64,000 bases of DNA from Melghirimyces algeriensis (GCF_900182565.1 NZ_FXTI01000013.1:12402-76401), one strand, 5' to 3'; shown: positions 13,001-20,746, counted from the first letter of the stretch. Notes: a model not told the origin generated them from the letters alone. A program made the numbers and translations.

Positions 13001-16000
13001 CTCCAGTGGATCATTCACAACATAGAACGGTGTCCTAGAAAAATCGATATGGGGGTTTTTCTTTTCACTGTGAAGACTTTTGGGAATGCGCTGATGCTTC
13101 ATCGCCAAGAGCACTTTCATCAGGCTGGCCATGCCCCCAGCCGCTTCGGGATGTCCGATGTTGGATTTGACTGAACCGATTGGGCAGGACTGCCGTGCTT
13201 CAGTATAACGCCTGAACGCTTGGGTTAAACCATTGATTTCAATCGGATCGCCCAGCTCCGTTCCCGTTCCCTGACACTCCAGATAGCTGAGATCATCCGC
13301 CGTCACACCGGCCCGTTGCCAAGCTTTTAACACCAGCTCGGTATGCGCATTTGCTTGCGGGATGGTAAAACCGGCGGCTTTGCCACCATGATTGACCGCT
13401 GAACCGCGGATGATGCCATAGATGTGGTCACCATCCTGAACGGCTTGTTTCATTGGCTTGAGCAGGATTGTCCCGATTCCCTCCGCCGGCACATACCCCG
13501 TTGCATCCGCACCGAAGCTTCGGCAACGGCCATCAGTCGATAACAGGCCCATCTGGCTCAGATAAAGATACTTGGCCGGATGAAGCGACAGATTGATCCC
13601 GCCTGCAACGGCCATGTCACAATCACCATTCAGGATCGCTTGACAGGCGAGATGCACAGCCACCAATGAGGAAGAACACGCTGTATCGACGGCCATGCTC
13701 GGCCCCTTAAAATCCAGCAGATAGGAAATCCGGTTTGCAATCGCCCAATAGAGAGAACCTGGGCCAACATAGCGGTTTTTGGCAAACCCTTCTTCGGTGG
13801 CAATCATGGAATATTCATTCCACATCACCCCTGCAAAGTGACCGATCACCTGGTGGGTATAACGTTTGGGATGACCATACCCCGCATCCTCCATGGTTTT
13901 CCAGACAGACTCCAACAATAGGCGCTGTTGTGGGTCCATCTGTTCAGCCTCTTTGGGTGAGATATTGAAAAACAACGGGTCAAACTGGTCCACTCCATCG
14001 AGAAACCCGCCCCATTTCCCATAGGTGGTGCCTTTATTGCGCGGGTTGGGATGATAATAGCGATTCGCGTCCCAACGGTGGGAAGGGATTTCTTCCACAC
14101 AATCGCGACCGGAGATGAGATTGCGCCAGTAGGTATCCAAATCCGGTGCTTGCGGAAACTGTCCATTCATCCCGATGATGGCAATGTCATAACCTCGGTT
14201 TCCGCTTTCGCTTGGCTTCACCTTAACCGGAATCTCCCTCGTGTTTACCGGCTCCTTTCTCTCCACCCCTTCATCCAGCAAACCTTCGTCATATGCATCC
14301 GTTTCGCCGGCAAAATGGGTGAGATCCAGTTGCCCTTTTTCCATCCGTTCCTGGAAGTACTGACGTAACTTTTTCACTGTCGGATAGTCAAACAGCAAGG
14401 TAGGGGGCAAGTTATCCACTTGGGTGTTTAACGTGGCCATAACTTCCTGGAGAATGACAGAATCCAATCCTAATGTGAAAAAGGATTCCTCTTCATCCCA
14501 TTCTTCCGTGTCTAAACCGAGCTTGGAAGCGACCAATTCAACAACATACGCTTCCAGCGCCTGTAAGCCCGTTTCCTGATGCTCTTTGGTTCGCTCATCA
14601 TCCATCGGTTGGGACATCGTTGTTTCTCTCGCCTCCTTCTCTTTACATACCATGATCTGCGCCACCCCTGGCTTGGAAGCCAACATGCAACAAAAGAGAT
14701 CGGCTCCTTCCCGCTGGGTGATCGGATAAAGGTGACGCGAGGTGAAATTCTCCATCACCTGCTCACTTTCTCCCATCCCGGTGCCGGTCCACAGCGGCCA
14801 ATTGATGCTGAGACTCCATCCGGGGCTCCCCGATTTACGGCGATACTGGGCAAAGTGGTCCAAAAAGCCGTTGGCGGCCGCATAATCGGTTTGTCCCGCA
14901 TTGCCGTAGACGGAAACGACGGAAGAGAAAGACACAAAGAAATCCAAAGGTTCCGTCTGGGTAAAGCGATGCAGGTTCCATGTTCCTTCCACTTTTGGCG
15001 CCAAGGTGCGCTGAAAGGACGCCCAATCCTTATGGAGCAAAAATTGGTCGTCAACGATGCCACCGAGATGGATCACTCCATGGATGGCCGCATGCTCCCT
15101 TTTGACCCGTGCAACCAGTTTTTCCACTTCTGACGGTTGGGCAATATCCGCCTGCAGATACGTTACATGCTTTCCTGCTTTTTGCCACTGGAGCAACGCT
15201 TCCTGTTGATCGGCATCCAATGCGCTCCTGCCCACCAGAATAAACCGACCGGGTTGCTCTTCCAACAACCGATCCACAATGGCGCGGCCCACTCCCCCCA
15301 ATCCACCGACCACGAGAATCACTCCGTCTTCCCTCCATGGCAGCAACCTGTACGTTTCAGGCAGGGAAGCGGCAATCCACTGTTGTATCCAACGGGTTTC
15401 CCCTCGATAGGCAACAAGTGCTTCATTCCCAGCAGCCTGGCTCTCCGCAATCAGCTTATCCACCATTGCCATCGGTTCACGTTCAAAATCGATCACACGA
15501 AGATCCAGACGCGAACTCTCCTGTTTGGCTGACTGAACCATGCCCGCCACCATGCTGTGTACCAGCCCATGTCCCTGATCCTCCGGTGTGACCATCTGCC
15601 CTTCCACAGTGGGAATGACTGCTTGTACCCGGTCAAAGCGATAGTTCTCTTTCATCAACACCTTGAGAAATGTAAACCAGGCTTGGAATGGCTCATCGTA
15701 TGCAGAAAGCGAACGATCCACCCTCTGCGGGGACGGCAACTGTTCTGCCAGCCACAAATAGTAAAAGGAGACAGACTGCCCGGCTGTCCCCTGTGCCAAC
15801 CGCTCAAACAAAGCGACATAATCTGCTTCCTCCACCCCATTGATCCGCGGTTCATCTGGGGTATAAGCAAACATCTCTCCAGGGCGAACAAGAACCACTT
15901 GTTCATGTCGTTCATAAAACGGACGCAATGCCTGAGCTTTGGCCGGTTGGGTGGTAAAGACAACAGCGATCCCGGCAGTGCGCCCCATCTTCCCGGAAGG

Positions 16001-19000
16001 GATGGGGGCTTCTGTCCAGGACGGTGTGCGTAACTCCATTCCACCCGGCACGTTGGGGGCAAATGAAGGCTTTTTCATTTTGGCGAAAACCAAGTCATGA
16101 AACTGCATCACCCCTAGCCCATCCTCATTGTAGACAGAAAAGCGAAGGGTCAAGTTTCCCCCTGTCCGCCGCATTTCCCGTTTGTGAATGACAACCGTGG
16201 ACGTTTCCGTCAACTCGCCGGATCGATGCATTCCTCCCAAAAAGCAGGGTACATAAAAGCCATCCTCTCCCTCCATCAGCCCCTGCAAATGCATAGCGGC
16301 CAACACGGATTGAAACACACCATCAAGCACATACGCGTTTAGCCCTCTCTGTCCATCCGGTTGGTCCACTTGAACCACAACGGTCTCCTCTGTCTCGTAA
16401 ATGGCGCGAATCCGCTCCAGACTTTTTCCATAACGATACCCGGCTCGCTTGAGCACCCGATCATAAAAGTCCCGTACATTCAATGACTGAGCGGCGGAAC
16501 GAAAAGAGGACAAACCGGGGTAATCCGGGGAACGCGTTTCCTTCTCATATGTGCCCTGACAGAGGGAGGTTTGGTGGGTCAGAAGGGTGAACCGATTCGT
16601 TTGCACATTTACCTCAATATCCAGCTCAATCTCGTCTTCAACCCAACCCGGCTTGTGCATCACAATGTTGCTCAGCTTTGCAACCGGTTGCCCCACGGCC
16701 TCTTTGATGGCCATCAGCCCCAATTCAATCATATAAGCCCCAGGAACCACGTTATTTCCCTGGATCTCATGATCACGGATGATTGCCTCATGGATGGTAA
16801 CCTTTTTCCGCGTCACGGTCATGGGGCAATCCGATGAAGGAGGCAATGGCTCCGGCTGATCCCTGCGCAACCAGAAACGGCGGCGGTCAAACACATATCC
16901 TGGCAATACCGGTTTATGATAGGACCCGACAGGGTACAAACGATGCCATTGAATCGCTGTCCCCGCTTTCCACAACGTGAGCAAAGCCTGCTCAAAAACC
17001 TCTTTCGCTGTAGAATCATCATCCTTCCCCAATAGAAGCACTTTCCCCTGCTTTGGTTCCTGCAACGTGCATTCACTTGCTCGTTGAATCCAAACAGAGG
17101 AATGTGGCAACATCTGATTCATCTTTCTAAGCAAGGGATAGCTACGCGTCATCCCAAGTGTGCTTTGTTTGGCATTCATCGCTTTTACAATCTCCGCCCG
17201 TTCAGGAGAAGTATCCAGCATCAGCTGGACGGCCTGCTCTCTCTCCAGCAACCCGTCCAGCAGAAGATTCACCCATTCATCGATCCGCTGTTCTTGCAAA
17301 TGCTCTTTTTCCGTAAAGTCCCACTTTTGATTTAATCGCCTCAATGAAACCAGAATCATCACCAACAGGAGTAGCCGCTCAGACGCCGCTGATTTGACGG
17401 ACCATATCGTCTCGTCAAACAACAGGCCGCGCACGGTGAGATTTCGCGACGCCAACGCCATATCCCACTCTTCCAGATACTTCTTAAATGTAAATTGCGA
17501 ATCCAACATCAGCCGAGCCTTCGTAATGTAGGTCCACACACGTTCTCGTGTCATGTCAAGTCCCTTGCCCAAAGCATCGAGATATGCCTCACTAAAAACA
17601 TAGGGACGGACTTCCGCACCGTGAACCGGGTCATAGAAAGCGCGGGTGGGCCGCCTGAGCAACAACTTCTCCCGCTTGCGCGGATGGATCAAACATTGCA
17701 ACGCATCCTTCAGGTGGATCACTCCGCTGAGCACCAACACCGCCCAAAACCCCTGTTTCTCTCCATAGAGCACCGATGGTTGATAACCCAATTGAAACAG
17801 GACGTTGCTCAAACAAACGGTAACAATCAACGAAGCAGCTGGACGAATACGATCCTGCCAACTTCCCCGAAAAAAGCCTTTATACAGCTTTTTAAGTCTT
17901 CTCTCCTGTTTCAAGGACTCCCATATTTCATCCAGTTTCTCCCTGAACGGAGGCACGGTCTGATACAGGGTGCGAATCTCTTCAAATCCCCGCCACTCCC
18001 TCTCTCCCAACCAAGCATCCATGAAGGGTTGATCCGCCTTGGCAAACTGATCCGGAGCCTCTTCCAACAGTTGACGCAACTCCGCCGTGTTTCGAATAAA
18101 ACCGCCATAACGATAAGGGTAATTGGCACGTGTATTGGCTGCCGTTTTGCAGAGATCCGCCAAATGCACCTGGTCAAGAGAGAGGTGGTGCAATGCTTTC
18201 TTCCACTCCCCGATGACACCGCGCAAGCTTTTCTCCGTTTTGGCCGAGAGCATAAACAGCTGTTTTTCCTCCGGTGAATTCACCGCAACCGTTTTTTCTT
18301 CCGGGGTGAAGGCTTCCATAATCAGATGGGAGTTCACCCCACCCAAGCCAAACGCACTGACGCCAGCACGTAATGGAATGCCTTTTCGCACCGTCTGCCA
18401 GGGCATCCGTTCACGCGCGACTTCAAACGGCGTATCGGCGAATGGGATCATGGGATTGAGCATGTTTATATTGAGGGATGGGGGAATTTCACGGTGCTGC
18501 AACATCAGCAGAACCTTAAACAACCCGGCCATCCCTGCGGCTGCCTCACAATGACCTACATTGGTTTTGACCGAACCGATCATACAGTATTGTTTTTGAT
18601 TGGTGTATTGCTGGAAAGCCTGGGTTAACGCCTCCACTTCAATTGGGTCTCCCAATGAGGTGCCGGTTCCATGCGTTTCCACATAGTTGACGGTTTCCGG
18701 GCTGATCCCTGCGTCTTGATAGGCGGCCAACAACACATCTTTCTGTGCTTCGACCCGTGGCACCGTCATGGATAAGGCTTTTCCCCCGTGGTTGACAGCC
18801 GATCCCCGGATCAGTCCGTATATTTTGCTGCGTGTGGCCAGCGCATCCTGTTTGCGCTGGAGCAAAACCACTCCCACCCCATCACCGGATACAAACCCAT
18901 TGGCATCTTTGTCGAAGGTTTTGCATTGCCCATCCGGACTAAACATGCGATTCTTTGACCAGACAACAAATTTCCAGGGATAAAAGTTGAGATTGACTCC

Positions 19001-19651
19001 ACCCACAAGGGCATAGTCGCATTCCCCATTCAACAGGGCCCGTTTCGCTTCATGCATCGCCACCAGGGAAGAGGCGCAGGCTGCATCAAGGGCAAAGCTT
19101 TTCCCGTTTAAACCGAAATAATGGGAAATGCGGTTCGCCAGTGAAAAGGCATATGCCCCGGAGCCAACATAATTCTCAATCCTCACCTCTGGATGGACGG
19201 CTTCCAACAGATAATCGATCGATGTCGCCCCGATAAAGACAGCTGTTCTCTTCTTCTGCAATTCACTCAGTGGCAATCCGGAGTCTTCCACGCAATGCAA
19301 TGTTTCCTCCATTAAAAGCCGCTGTTGGGGGTCCATGTTGTTGGCTTCTCTGGGAGAAAGATCAAACATGCGGTGATCGAAAAGATCAATCCCTTCAATC
19401 ACCCCGGACCATTTCCCCATGCTTTTATTGGGCTCGTCCCGATCCGGAGAATAGTACTGGTTGTGATCCCATCGACTTGAGGGAATCTCGCGGATCGAGT
19501 TGACTCCATTGCGTAGATTGTCCCAAAATGTATGAACATCGTTGGCATCCGAAAAACGACAGGCCATACCCACTACAGCCACTTGTTCCGTTTCCGGTCT
19601 TTTTGGCTTTCCGACGATTTTCTTGATTTGCTTGAATGGACTCGACATCAC
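1040..19651 (-). CDS. Trans-AT polyketide synthase, 5 KS domains (modules 6-10)
   Basis: A 6203-residue modular synthase with no functional integral AT. Approximate order: KS 20-450 (CHH complete); decayed AT-like region 465-900; DH about 950-1180 (HxxxGxxxxP at 964); KR about 1250-1660; ACP Ser about 1729 // KS 1820-2242 with the first catalytic His replaced by Gln2127; ACP about 2487 // KS 2582-3012; tandem ACPs about 3304 and 3407 // KS 3497-3913; DH about 4134; KR about 4614; C-methyltransferase about 5070 (LELGAGTGG); ACP about 5318 // KS 5407-5827; ACP-like domain with His6058 in place of the serine; ACP about 6157; stop. No thioesterase. The start is GTG 19651 or the adjacent ATG 19648; GGAGGG lies 8 nt upstream of the GTG. 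It is probably the last of the three synthases, fed by the tandem ACPs of the 20864-29428 protein. Malonyl units would come from the trans AT at 46411-48678. Confidence 0.96.
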   Translation of the reverse strand: MMSSPFKQIKKIVGKPKRPETEQVAVVGMACRFSDANDVHTFWDNLRNGVNSIREIPSSRWDHNQYYSPDRDEPNKSMGKWSGVIEGIDLFDHRMFDLSPREANNMDPQQRLLMEETLHCVEDSGLPLSELQKKRTAVFIGATSIDYLLEAVHPEVRIENYVGSGAYAFSLANRISHYFGLNGKSFALDAACASSLVAMHEAKRALLNGECDYALVGGVNLNFYPWKFVVWSKNRMFSPDGQCKTFDKDANGFVSGDGVGVVLLQRKQDALATRSKIYGLIRGSAVNHGGKALSMTVPRVEAQKDVLLAAYQDAGISPETVNYVETHGTGTSLGDPIEVEALTQAFQQYTNQKQYCMIGSVKTNVGHCEAAAGMAGLFKVLLMLQHREIPPSLNINMLNPMIPFADTPFEVARERMPWQTVRKGIPLRAGVSAFGLGGVNSHLIMEAFTPEEKTVAVNSPEEKQLFMLSAKTEKSLRGVIGEWKKALHHLSLDQVHLADLCKTAANTRANYPYRYGGFIRNTAELRQLLEEAPDQFAKADQPFMDAWLGEREWRGFEEIRTLYQTVPPFREKLDEIWESLKQERRLKKLYKGFFRGSWQDRIRPAASLIVTVCLSNVLFQLGYQPSVLYGEKQGFWAVLVLSGVIHLKDALQCLIHPRKREKLLLRRPTRAFYDPVHGAEVRPYVFSEAYLDALGKGLDMTRERVWTYITKARLMLDSQFTFKKYLEEWDMALASRNLTVRGLLFDETIWSVKSAASERLLLLVMILVSLRRLNQKWDFTEKEHLQEQRIDEWVNLLLDGLLEREQAVQLMLDTSPERAEIVKAMNAKQSTLGMTRSYPLLRKMNQMLPHSSVWIQRASECTLQEPKQGKVLLLGKDDDSTAKEVFEQALLTLWKAGTAIQWHRLYPVGSYHKPVLPGYVFDRRRFWLRRDQPEPLPPSSDCPMTVTRKKVTIHEAIIRDHEIQGNNVVPGAYMIELGLMAIKEAVGQPVAKLSNIVMHKPGWVEDEIELDIEVNVQTNRFTLLTHQTSLCQGTYEKETRSPDYPGLSSFRSAAQSLNVRDFYDRVLKRAGYRYGKSLERIRAIYETEETVVVQVDQPDGQRGLNAYVLDGVFQSVLAAMHLQGLMEGEDGFYVPCFLGGMHRSGELTETSTVVIHKREMRRTGGNLTLRFSVYNEDGLGVMQFHDLVFAKMKKPSFAPNVPGGMELRTPSWTEAPIPSGKMGRTAGIAVVFTTQPAKAQALRPFYERHEQVVLVRPGEMFAYTPDEPRINGVEEADYVALFERLAQGTAGQSVSFYYLWLAEQLPSPQRVDRSLSAYDEPFQAWFTFLKVLMKENYRFDRVQAVIPTVEGQMVTPEDQGHGLVHSMVAGMVQSAKQESSRLDLRVIDFEREPMAMVDKLIAESQAAGNEALVAYRGETRWIQQWIAASLPETYRLLPWREDGVILVVGGLGGVGRAIVDRLLEEQPGRFILVGRSALDADQQEALLQWQKAGKHVTYLQADIAQPSEVEKLVARVKREHAAIHGVIHLGGIVDDQFLLHKDWASFQRTLAPKVEGTWNLHRFTQTEPLDFFVSFSSVVSVYGNAGQTDYAAANGFLDHFAQYRRKSGSPGWSLSINWPLWTGTGMGESEQVMENFTSRHLYPITQREGADLFCCMLASKPGVAQIMVCKEKEARETTMSQPMDDERTKEHQETGLQALEAYVVELVASKLGLDTEEWDEEESFFTLGLDSVILQEVMATLNTQVDNLPPTLLFDYPTVKKLRQYFQERMEKGQLDLTHFAGETDAYDEGLLDEGVERKEPVNTREIPVKVKPSESGNRGYDIAIIGMNGQFPQAPDLDTYWRNLISGRDCVEEIPSHRWDANRYYHPNPRNKGTTYGKWGGFLDGVDQFDPLFFNISPKEAEQMDPQQRLLLESVWKTMEDAGYGHPKRYTHQVIGHFAGVMWNEYSMIATEEGFAKNRYVGPGSLYWAIANRISYLLDFKGPSMAVDTACSSSLVAVHLACQAILNGDCDMAVAGGINLSLHPAKYLYLSQMGLLSTDGRCRSFGADATGYVPAEGIGTILLKPMKQAVQDGDHIYGIIRGSAVNHGGKAAGFTIPQANAHTELVLKAWQRAGVTADDLSYLECQGTGTELGDPIEINGLTQAFRRYTEARQSCPIGSVKSNIGHPEAAGGMASLMKVLLAMKHQRIPKSLHSEKKNPHIDFSRTPFYVVNDPLEWNPPEGRPRIAGVSSFGAGGANAHLIVEEYSAPVQKQDPVDGERELILLSAKNRDRLAEYVDKLAAFLQSTAEIPRLADVAYTLQTGRQHLEERIAIVAGSMGELIEKLERIGQNESDIAEVYVGNVKTKRSPKLSGAEQNRLLQERQWATVASHWVTGTNLDWWSFYQGQPRKSVSLPTYPFARKRYWIEPAAEEAEPLSSDTEPPLVPTEPPAKEKELVESTMMQQSKEPNRSLLEPLQDWLIRETSDLLKVPVEEMDIHDDLGEYGFDSMAFTDFVQRINNRYQVDLTPAVFFEYPTIYSFAEYFCRQHEDALRRVDGQTQPNVAEETSHPGKAENSPDDSKQTRVEKVEQEESLRWTGGDEAIAIIGVHGRFPQADGVDTFWENLMNTKDCISEIPEERRHWQSFREESGKANMKWGGFIDGVDRFDSSFFGISPREADLMDPQQRMFIETVWQTIEDAGYRPSDLWGSKTGVFVGVSTSDYYDLLKEHGVEIEAHTSTGTLHSILANRISYLFNFHGPSEPIDTACSASLVAINRAVHALQRGDCEWAIAGGVNLLLSPSLYISFNKAGMLSPDGRCRTFDERANGYVRGEGSGSILLKPLRRALKDRDHIYGVIRGSSVNHGGRAHSLTAPNPNAQADLLVRAYHQANLSPDRIGYIETHGTGTSLGDPIEINSLKKAFHQLYEEAGIPDTGKKHCLLGAVKTQIGHLEAAAGIAGVIKVLLALKHKQIPGNAHFRKLNPYINLEGSPFAIAEGLTEWEAVTDSEGNVLPRVAGISSFGFGGVNAHVVIEEAPPAPNPSHTNEGPHIILLSAKTADRLQAMAEQLSAYVEKTIRNQSASVTLERLAYTLQVGRESMEERLAFTVSSLEELQEKLTRFCAGETNIDGMVRGCIQDDQPHGGLLIDGEEGQAYIQMLIQNKRFTKLSQLWVSGVEVDWKRLYATVPMRLSLPTYPFSRKRHWFSSRQPTKTLRASQSEGKVSVEPKPIPQVHLDDSPVPLQAEPVPKVDNKLKLALPEEMGAIPSRGVDKRPSKWTVHSHRPDGSANRREVILQQLKTLLAGTLLVSEQEIHERKTFTELGLDSILAVEFVKKINQAFGTDLETVRVYDYVTLHALAEHLDNRVDGDITFPDSPEGNEKREASRKETVVNGNRKSEIKAKLRSLLADTLYIEEQQVEEQKTFTDLGLDSILATEFVKGINRTFHMKLKAVRLYDHPTLQSLTEYILSQGDSDEPVPAGSPVEREAPKEQEQDDKAPSDPPVAVEPPSAKPAGMDVAIVGMAGKFPGADDIGQFWSNLKQGISSITEVPKERWDAQRFYDPDSSQTDKTHVKVGGFLNGIEQFDPLFFNISPSEAEYMDPQQRLFLEQAWHALEHAGYSAELLDQIKCGVCVGVMNGDYQEILQREPKRAAQAQAMTGNAHSILASRIAYLLNLKGPALQLDTACSSSLVAVHLACQSLIQGETDMMLAGGVTLYLTETPYIQMSNAGMLSPEGKCKTFDQRADGFVPGEGVGVVVLKRLQDAIRDHDTIYGVIKGSGLNQDGKTNGMTAPSAESQKALEVEVYEQYGIHPERISYVEAHGTGTKLGDPIEVQALTDAFRAFTDQSQFCAIGSVKTNIGHTSAAAGVASLIKVLLSLKHRQLPPSLHFSEENEHIRFQETPFYVNRALSDWTSDSPRCAAISSFGFSGTNAHLVVEEYQPSISPQGGKKREQHLIPLSARNPEQLQDVAQSLLEHLEQHPDLSLEDLAYTLQLGRTAFEERCIIAATGLDDVVTALTAYCQGHPSPDGVSFTCSHAPYAKKRETEAEPDPDAIQHALQTGEWEQLAEWWVSGAHLDWSLLYTDHRHRPHRVALPGYPFAKEHYWAEPQKGQGDDMDVETLHPLLDRMDPALSMAEGGIAFRTTVDSRDWMVRDHQVLGSPLFPGTGYLEMALEAGRLVTGGNPCHLKRLTWLQPLEIKDGEKAIWLVAKQTENGCSIQIFSRDASSGERILHARGELIPRSGENVNEGIVPIADVQARCTHRMESARLYQKHVERGVTYLGSFRGVQEVRWNGNEALGRIALPEKASDSSYIMHPGWLDSAFQCVSVLLEKDDASQTPVPFSVGKGNVWKPLSKQGYAYVKREEGERDRFHVTLLDEQGTVCAEWSDLTLRNLDLPLDSMLYLPHWVSSPLITCSHPSESSRTVCMIHPSDGVGDMGQALAEAYAQQGKNVVHVHLDDSEKMSRIPQVDEICFLGSMEGTSTQMETDESALAALDDEQHRGVLALFRLVKSLHERGMGHQPIQFTLVTADAYGVAADGDIQPHSASLQGFARVLAQEYYHWSVRCIDICSAERSEASLSALAERILQEPFSKKPKEITIRNGQRMERVLKPVTLPSVPQDGSPFKPKGVYLIIGGASGIGWEFSKHLARTVSAKLVLVGRSALDEVRKSQLAEIEALGGKALYLQADVCDLESMRAVNQQAKDRFGGIDGAVHSAIVLKDKTIANMGEETLTEVLAPKVRGIAVLHRVLREEKPDFLMIFSSAESFLCQAGQSNYAAASTFIDAYAQRIERQEEIPVKIINWGYWGSVGVVSSDRYNEQLGKMGIHSIEPNEGMDALERILAQGRNVSQVAVLKGEPEALRAKFNLLPEGRPPSNGTPAPVVPAQTLPPFSYDHGESLTRYQEAFRQMDQWAQRLLLQTFQRMGTFLHSGEIVERQELQRRLGITDKYHRLLDVLLDVLVQAGFLKRNTGLDTQVIMTTPLIDCAELQRELTTLTEQKERLIAEYPHIAPHLNLLSVCLHHYPDVLRGRKNEMEVLFPKGSMALVEGVYHGYPIADYFNALVAHLVKHYIEKRLERDPEAQIRILELGAGTGGTSRFVLEAIRDVSKHVRYVYTDVSSGFTQHGERVYGADYPFVQFQVLDCERPAKEQGYAPGSFDLVLSANVLHATREIGRTLQYVKELLKPNGWMLVNEATQSLSFANLTFGLTDGWWRFADETKRLPDSPLLSASLWRKALKEGGFQDVQVWGLPDLEPDRSPHCIIVGMSDGQTDVVHTAGTSATGMDEAVLATDGEQENCTVAEEALFEWTVDYIKDVFAQVLKIPKNRLTLTDTFERVGVDSLVGMQIIKRLEEDFGSLPSTLLFEYMTVQMLAQYFVTEHRPQVLALSGFHQVVETESEPVASVELNPPEPQEASVNQEPSVSTEDIAIIGLDGCYPGAEDLDAFWDNLKQGKHSIREIPLDRWDWKAHQGQHNSKWGGFIEGADQFDPLFFHITPEDAENMDPQARLFLKTAWSAFEDAGYTEEQFQEINHEVGVFVGVMNSDYELLSGEAYGKGQVTGAHSSPWSIANRVSYRFNFFGPSLAVDTACSSSLTALHLACESLKRGECQLAIAGGVNLILHPMHYQRLSDMNMITDSPECKSFGDGADGFVAGEGVGAVVLKPLNRAIADRDPIHAVIKGSAINAGGKTSGYTVPNPNAQAQVIGNVLERTGIDPRTISYIEAHGTGTSLGDPIEVAGLSHAFASSNVAPTTCALGSVKTNIGHLESAAGIAGLTKVILQMKHQQLVPSLHAETLNPKIDFANTPFSVQQHLATWERPVIRENGQDVHAPRRAGISSFGAGGANAHVLLEEYLPPAVPESLHLDTSPQLVVLSARNEERLRAYAMKMLKYLRKQQMEPDPAFTLSRFAYTLQVGREAMAERLALVASSEKELIDQLNGYLNDDGESFSFWAGNIRKANRDWESWFGGADGAKLLERIVMSRNLQKIAQLWVAGAPIDWQALYSAGQRPQRISLPTYPFAGTRYWVKLNDCVSDDEEQVASESSPELEKSPLQSTLIRMVGEILKVDGDELDPDQQWQMDHSDTMKLIVRLSKTFGKGLDPLTIMELRSISQLAEYLEKMGVADLASTPPDASVKAEHQANHGEEQVISQLVHIVAQMLKTSEEEIDIDTDISEYGLNSINIMYLHHKLTERYGDGIEPLMIANSRTIRELASLLADQGVMEKEAK

Positions 19652-19738
19652 GCTTTACTCCCTCCAGCACACTGAATTCGAAGGATTTCCGGTTCATCCA
19701 ACACGTCCATGCTGTTGAAAGAACACCGGGAAAGACCC

Positions 19739-20746
19739 CTAATAAGTAAAGACCAAGCCTCCAAATGTGAGCCCGGAACCGGAACCGGTAACGACCGCCA
19801 AATCCCCCCGGTTCAGATGATTTTCCTTGATCGCGTCATACAGAGCAAGAGGCGTTGATGCTGCAACACAATTTCCATAACGATCAATCGTCCGCATAAT
19901 CCGATCCTCTGGATAAATCAAACCCAGAAAGTCCAACACCACACGGCTCGACTGGTGGGGAATAACAAGATTTACATCATCCATCGAACAATGCTCTTTA
20001 CATAACCCCCAGAGTTCTTCCGCAAATTGGGGCTGGTATTTAAAGCCCACTTTCATGAGTTCCCCCCCATCCATCGTCAGATAATAATCTTCCGGCTTGG
20101 AATCTTCCCGGAGCGGATACTTCCGCGTCCCCCCGCCAAAGACCGCACTGTAATCGGCAGCATAGCCATATGTTTTAAACAGGGTGGAATAAACACAAGC
20201 GTCTTCCCCAGATGCAGGCAATGTGACTACCGCTGCCGCTGCGGCATCACCAAATAATGTGAAGTTTTCAGGTTTTGAATAGTCAAGCGCACAAGAGGTA
20301 ATATCAGAAGAGACGATTAAGATATTTTGATGCCTTCCCAAGTTCAGGTAGCCAGCGCTCACATCAATCGCCAACAGAAAGCTTAAACAGGAAGCATTGA
20401 CACTGATGGCCGTAATACCTGATTCACCCAGCCCCAATTCCCGTTGCAATAACGGCCCACCGTCAGGAATCAACTGATCCGGCGTACCGGAGGCATTGAT
20501 GATCAAATCGATGTCGGACAAGGTGAGTCCCGCATCAGCAAGTGCTTCTTTGGCTGCTTCCGCCCCCATATAGGTGGCCGTTTCGGAATCGATCCAACGG
20601 CGTTCACTGATCCCCTGCTTTTCTTCGCACCAACCGACAGGCAACCCGTATTGTTGCTCCAACTCACTGCTCAACACCACACGCTTTGGTAAGTACCTTC
20701 CCACACCGGCAATTTTAAGGGGTAACGGATTCTGAAATGCAGACAT
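19739..20746 (-). CDS. 3-oxoacyl-ACP synthase III (FabH-like) inside the PKS operon
   Basis: A 335-residue KAS III. The start is ATG 20746, because AAGGAGG lies 7 nt upstream; a longer frame to 20842 has no ribosome site. The thiolase-fold catalytic triad is visible: Cys120 in VNASCLSF, His in VIPHQSS and Asn in RYGNCVAAS. The family normally condenses acyl-CoA with malonyl-ACP; some members in secondary metabolism (CerJ type) instead transfer acyl groups. It lies exactly between the genes for two consecutive synthases, next to the junction where tandem ACPs meet the next KS. Possible roles are starter supply, acyl transfer or a modified beta-branching step, and none is proven. It is not an HMG-CoA synthase by length or motif. 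Confidence 0.9.
   Translation of the reverse strand: MSAFQNPLPLKIAGVGRYLPKRVVLSSELEQQYGLPVGWCEEKQGISERRWIDSETATYMGAEAAKEALADAGLTLSDIDLIINASGTPDQLIPDGGPLLQRELGLGESGITAISVNASCLSFLLAIDVSAGYLNLGRHQNILIVSSDITSCALDYSKPENFTLFGDAAAAAVVTLPASGEDACVYSTLFKTYGYAADYSAVFGGGTRKYPLREDSKPEDYYLTMDGGELMKVGFKYQPQFAEELWGLCKEHCSMDDVNLVIPHQSSRVVLDFLGLIYPEDRIMRTIDRYGNCVAASTPLALYDAIKENHLNRGDLAVVTGSGSGLTFGGLVFTY

Noticed and set aside
19739..20746. HMG-CoA synthase (beta-branching)
   Set aside because: 335 residues with the FabH Cys-His-Asn pattern; HMG synthases are about 420 residues with a different motif set.
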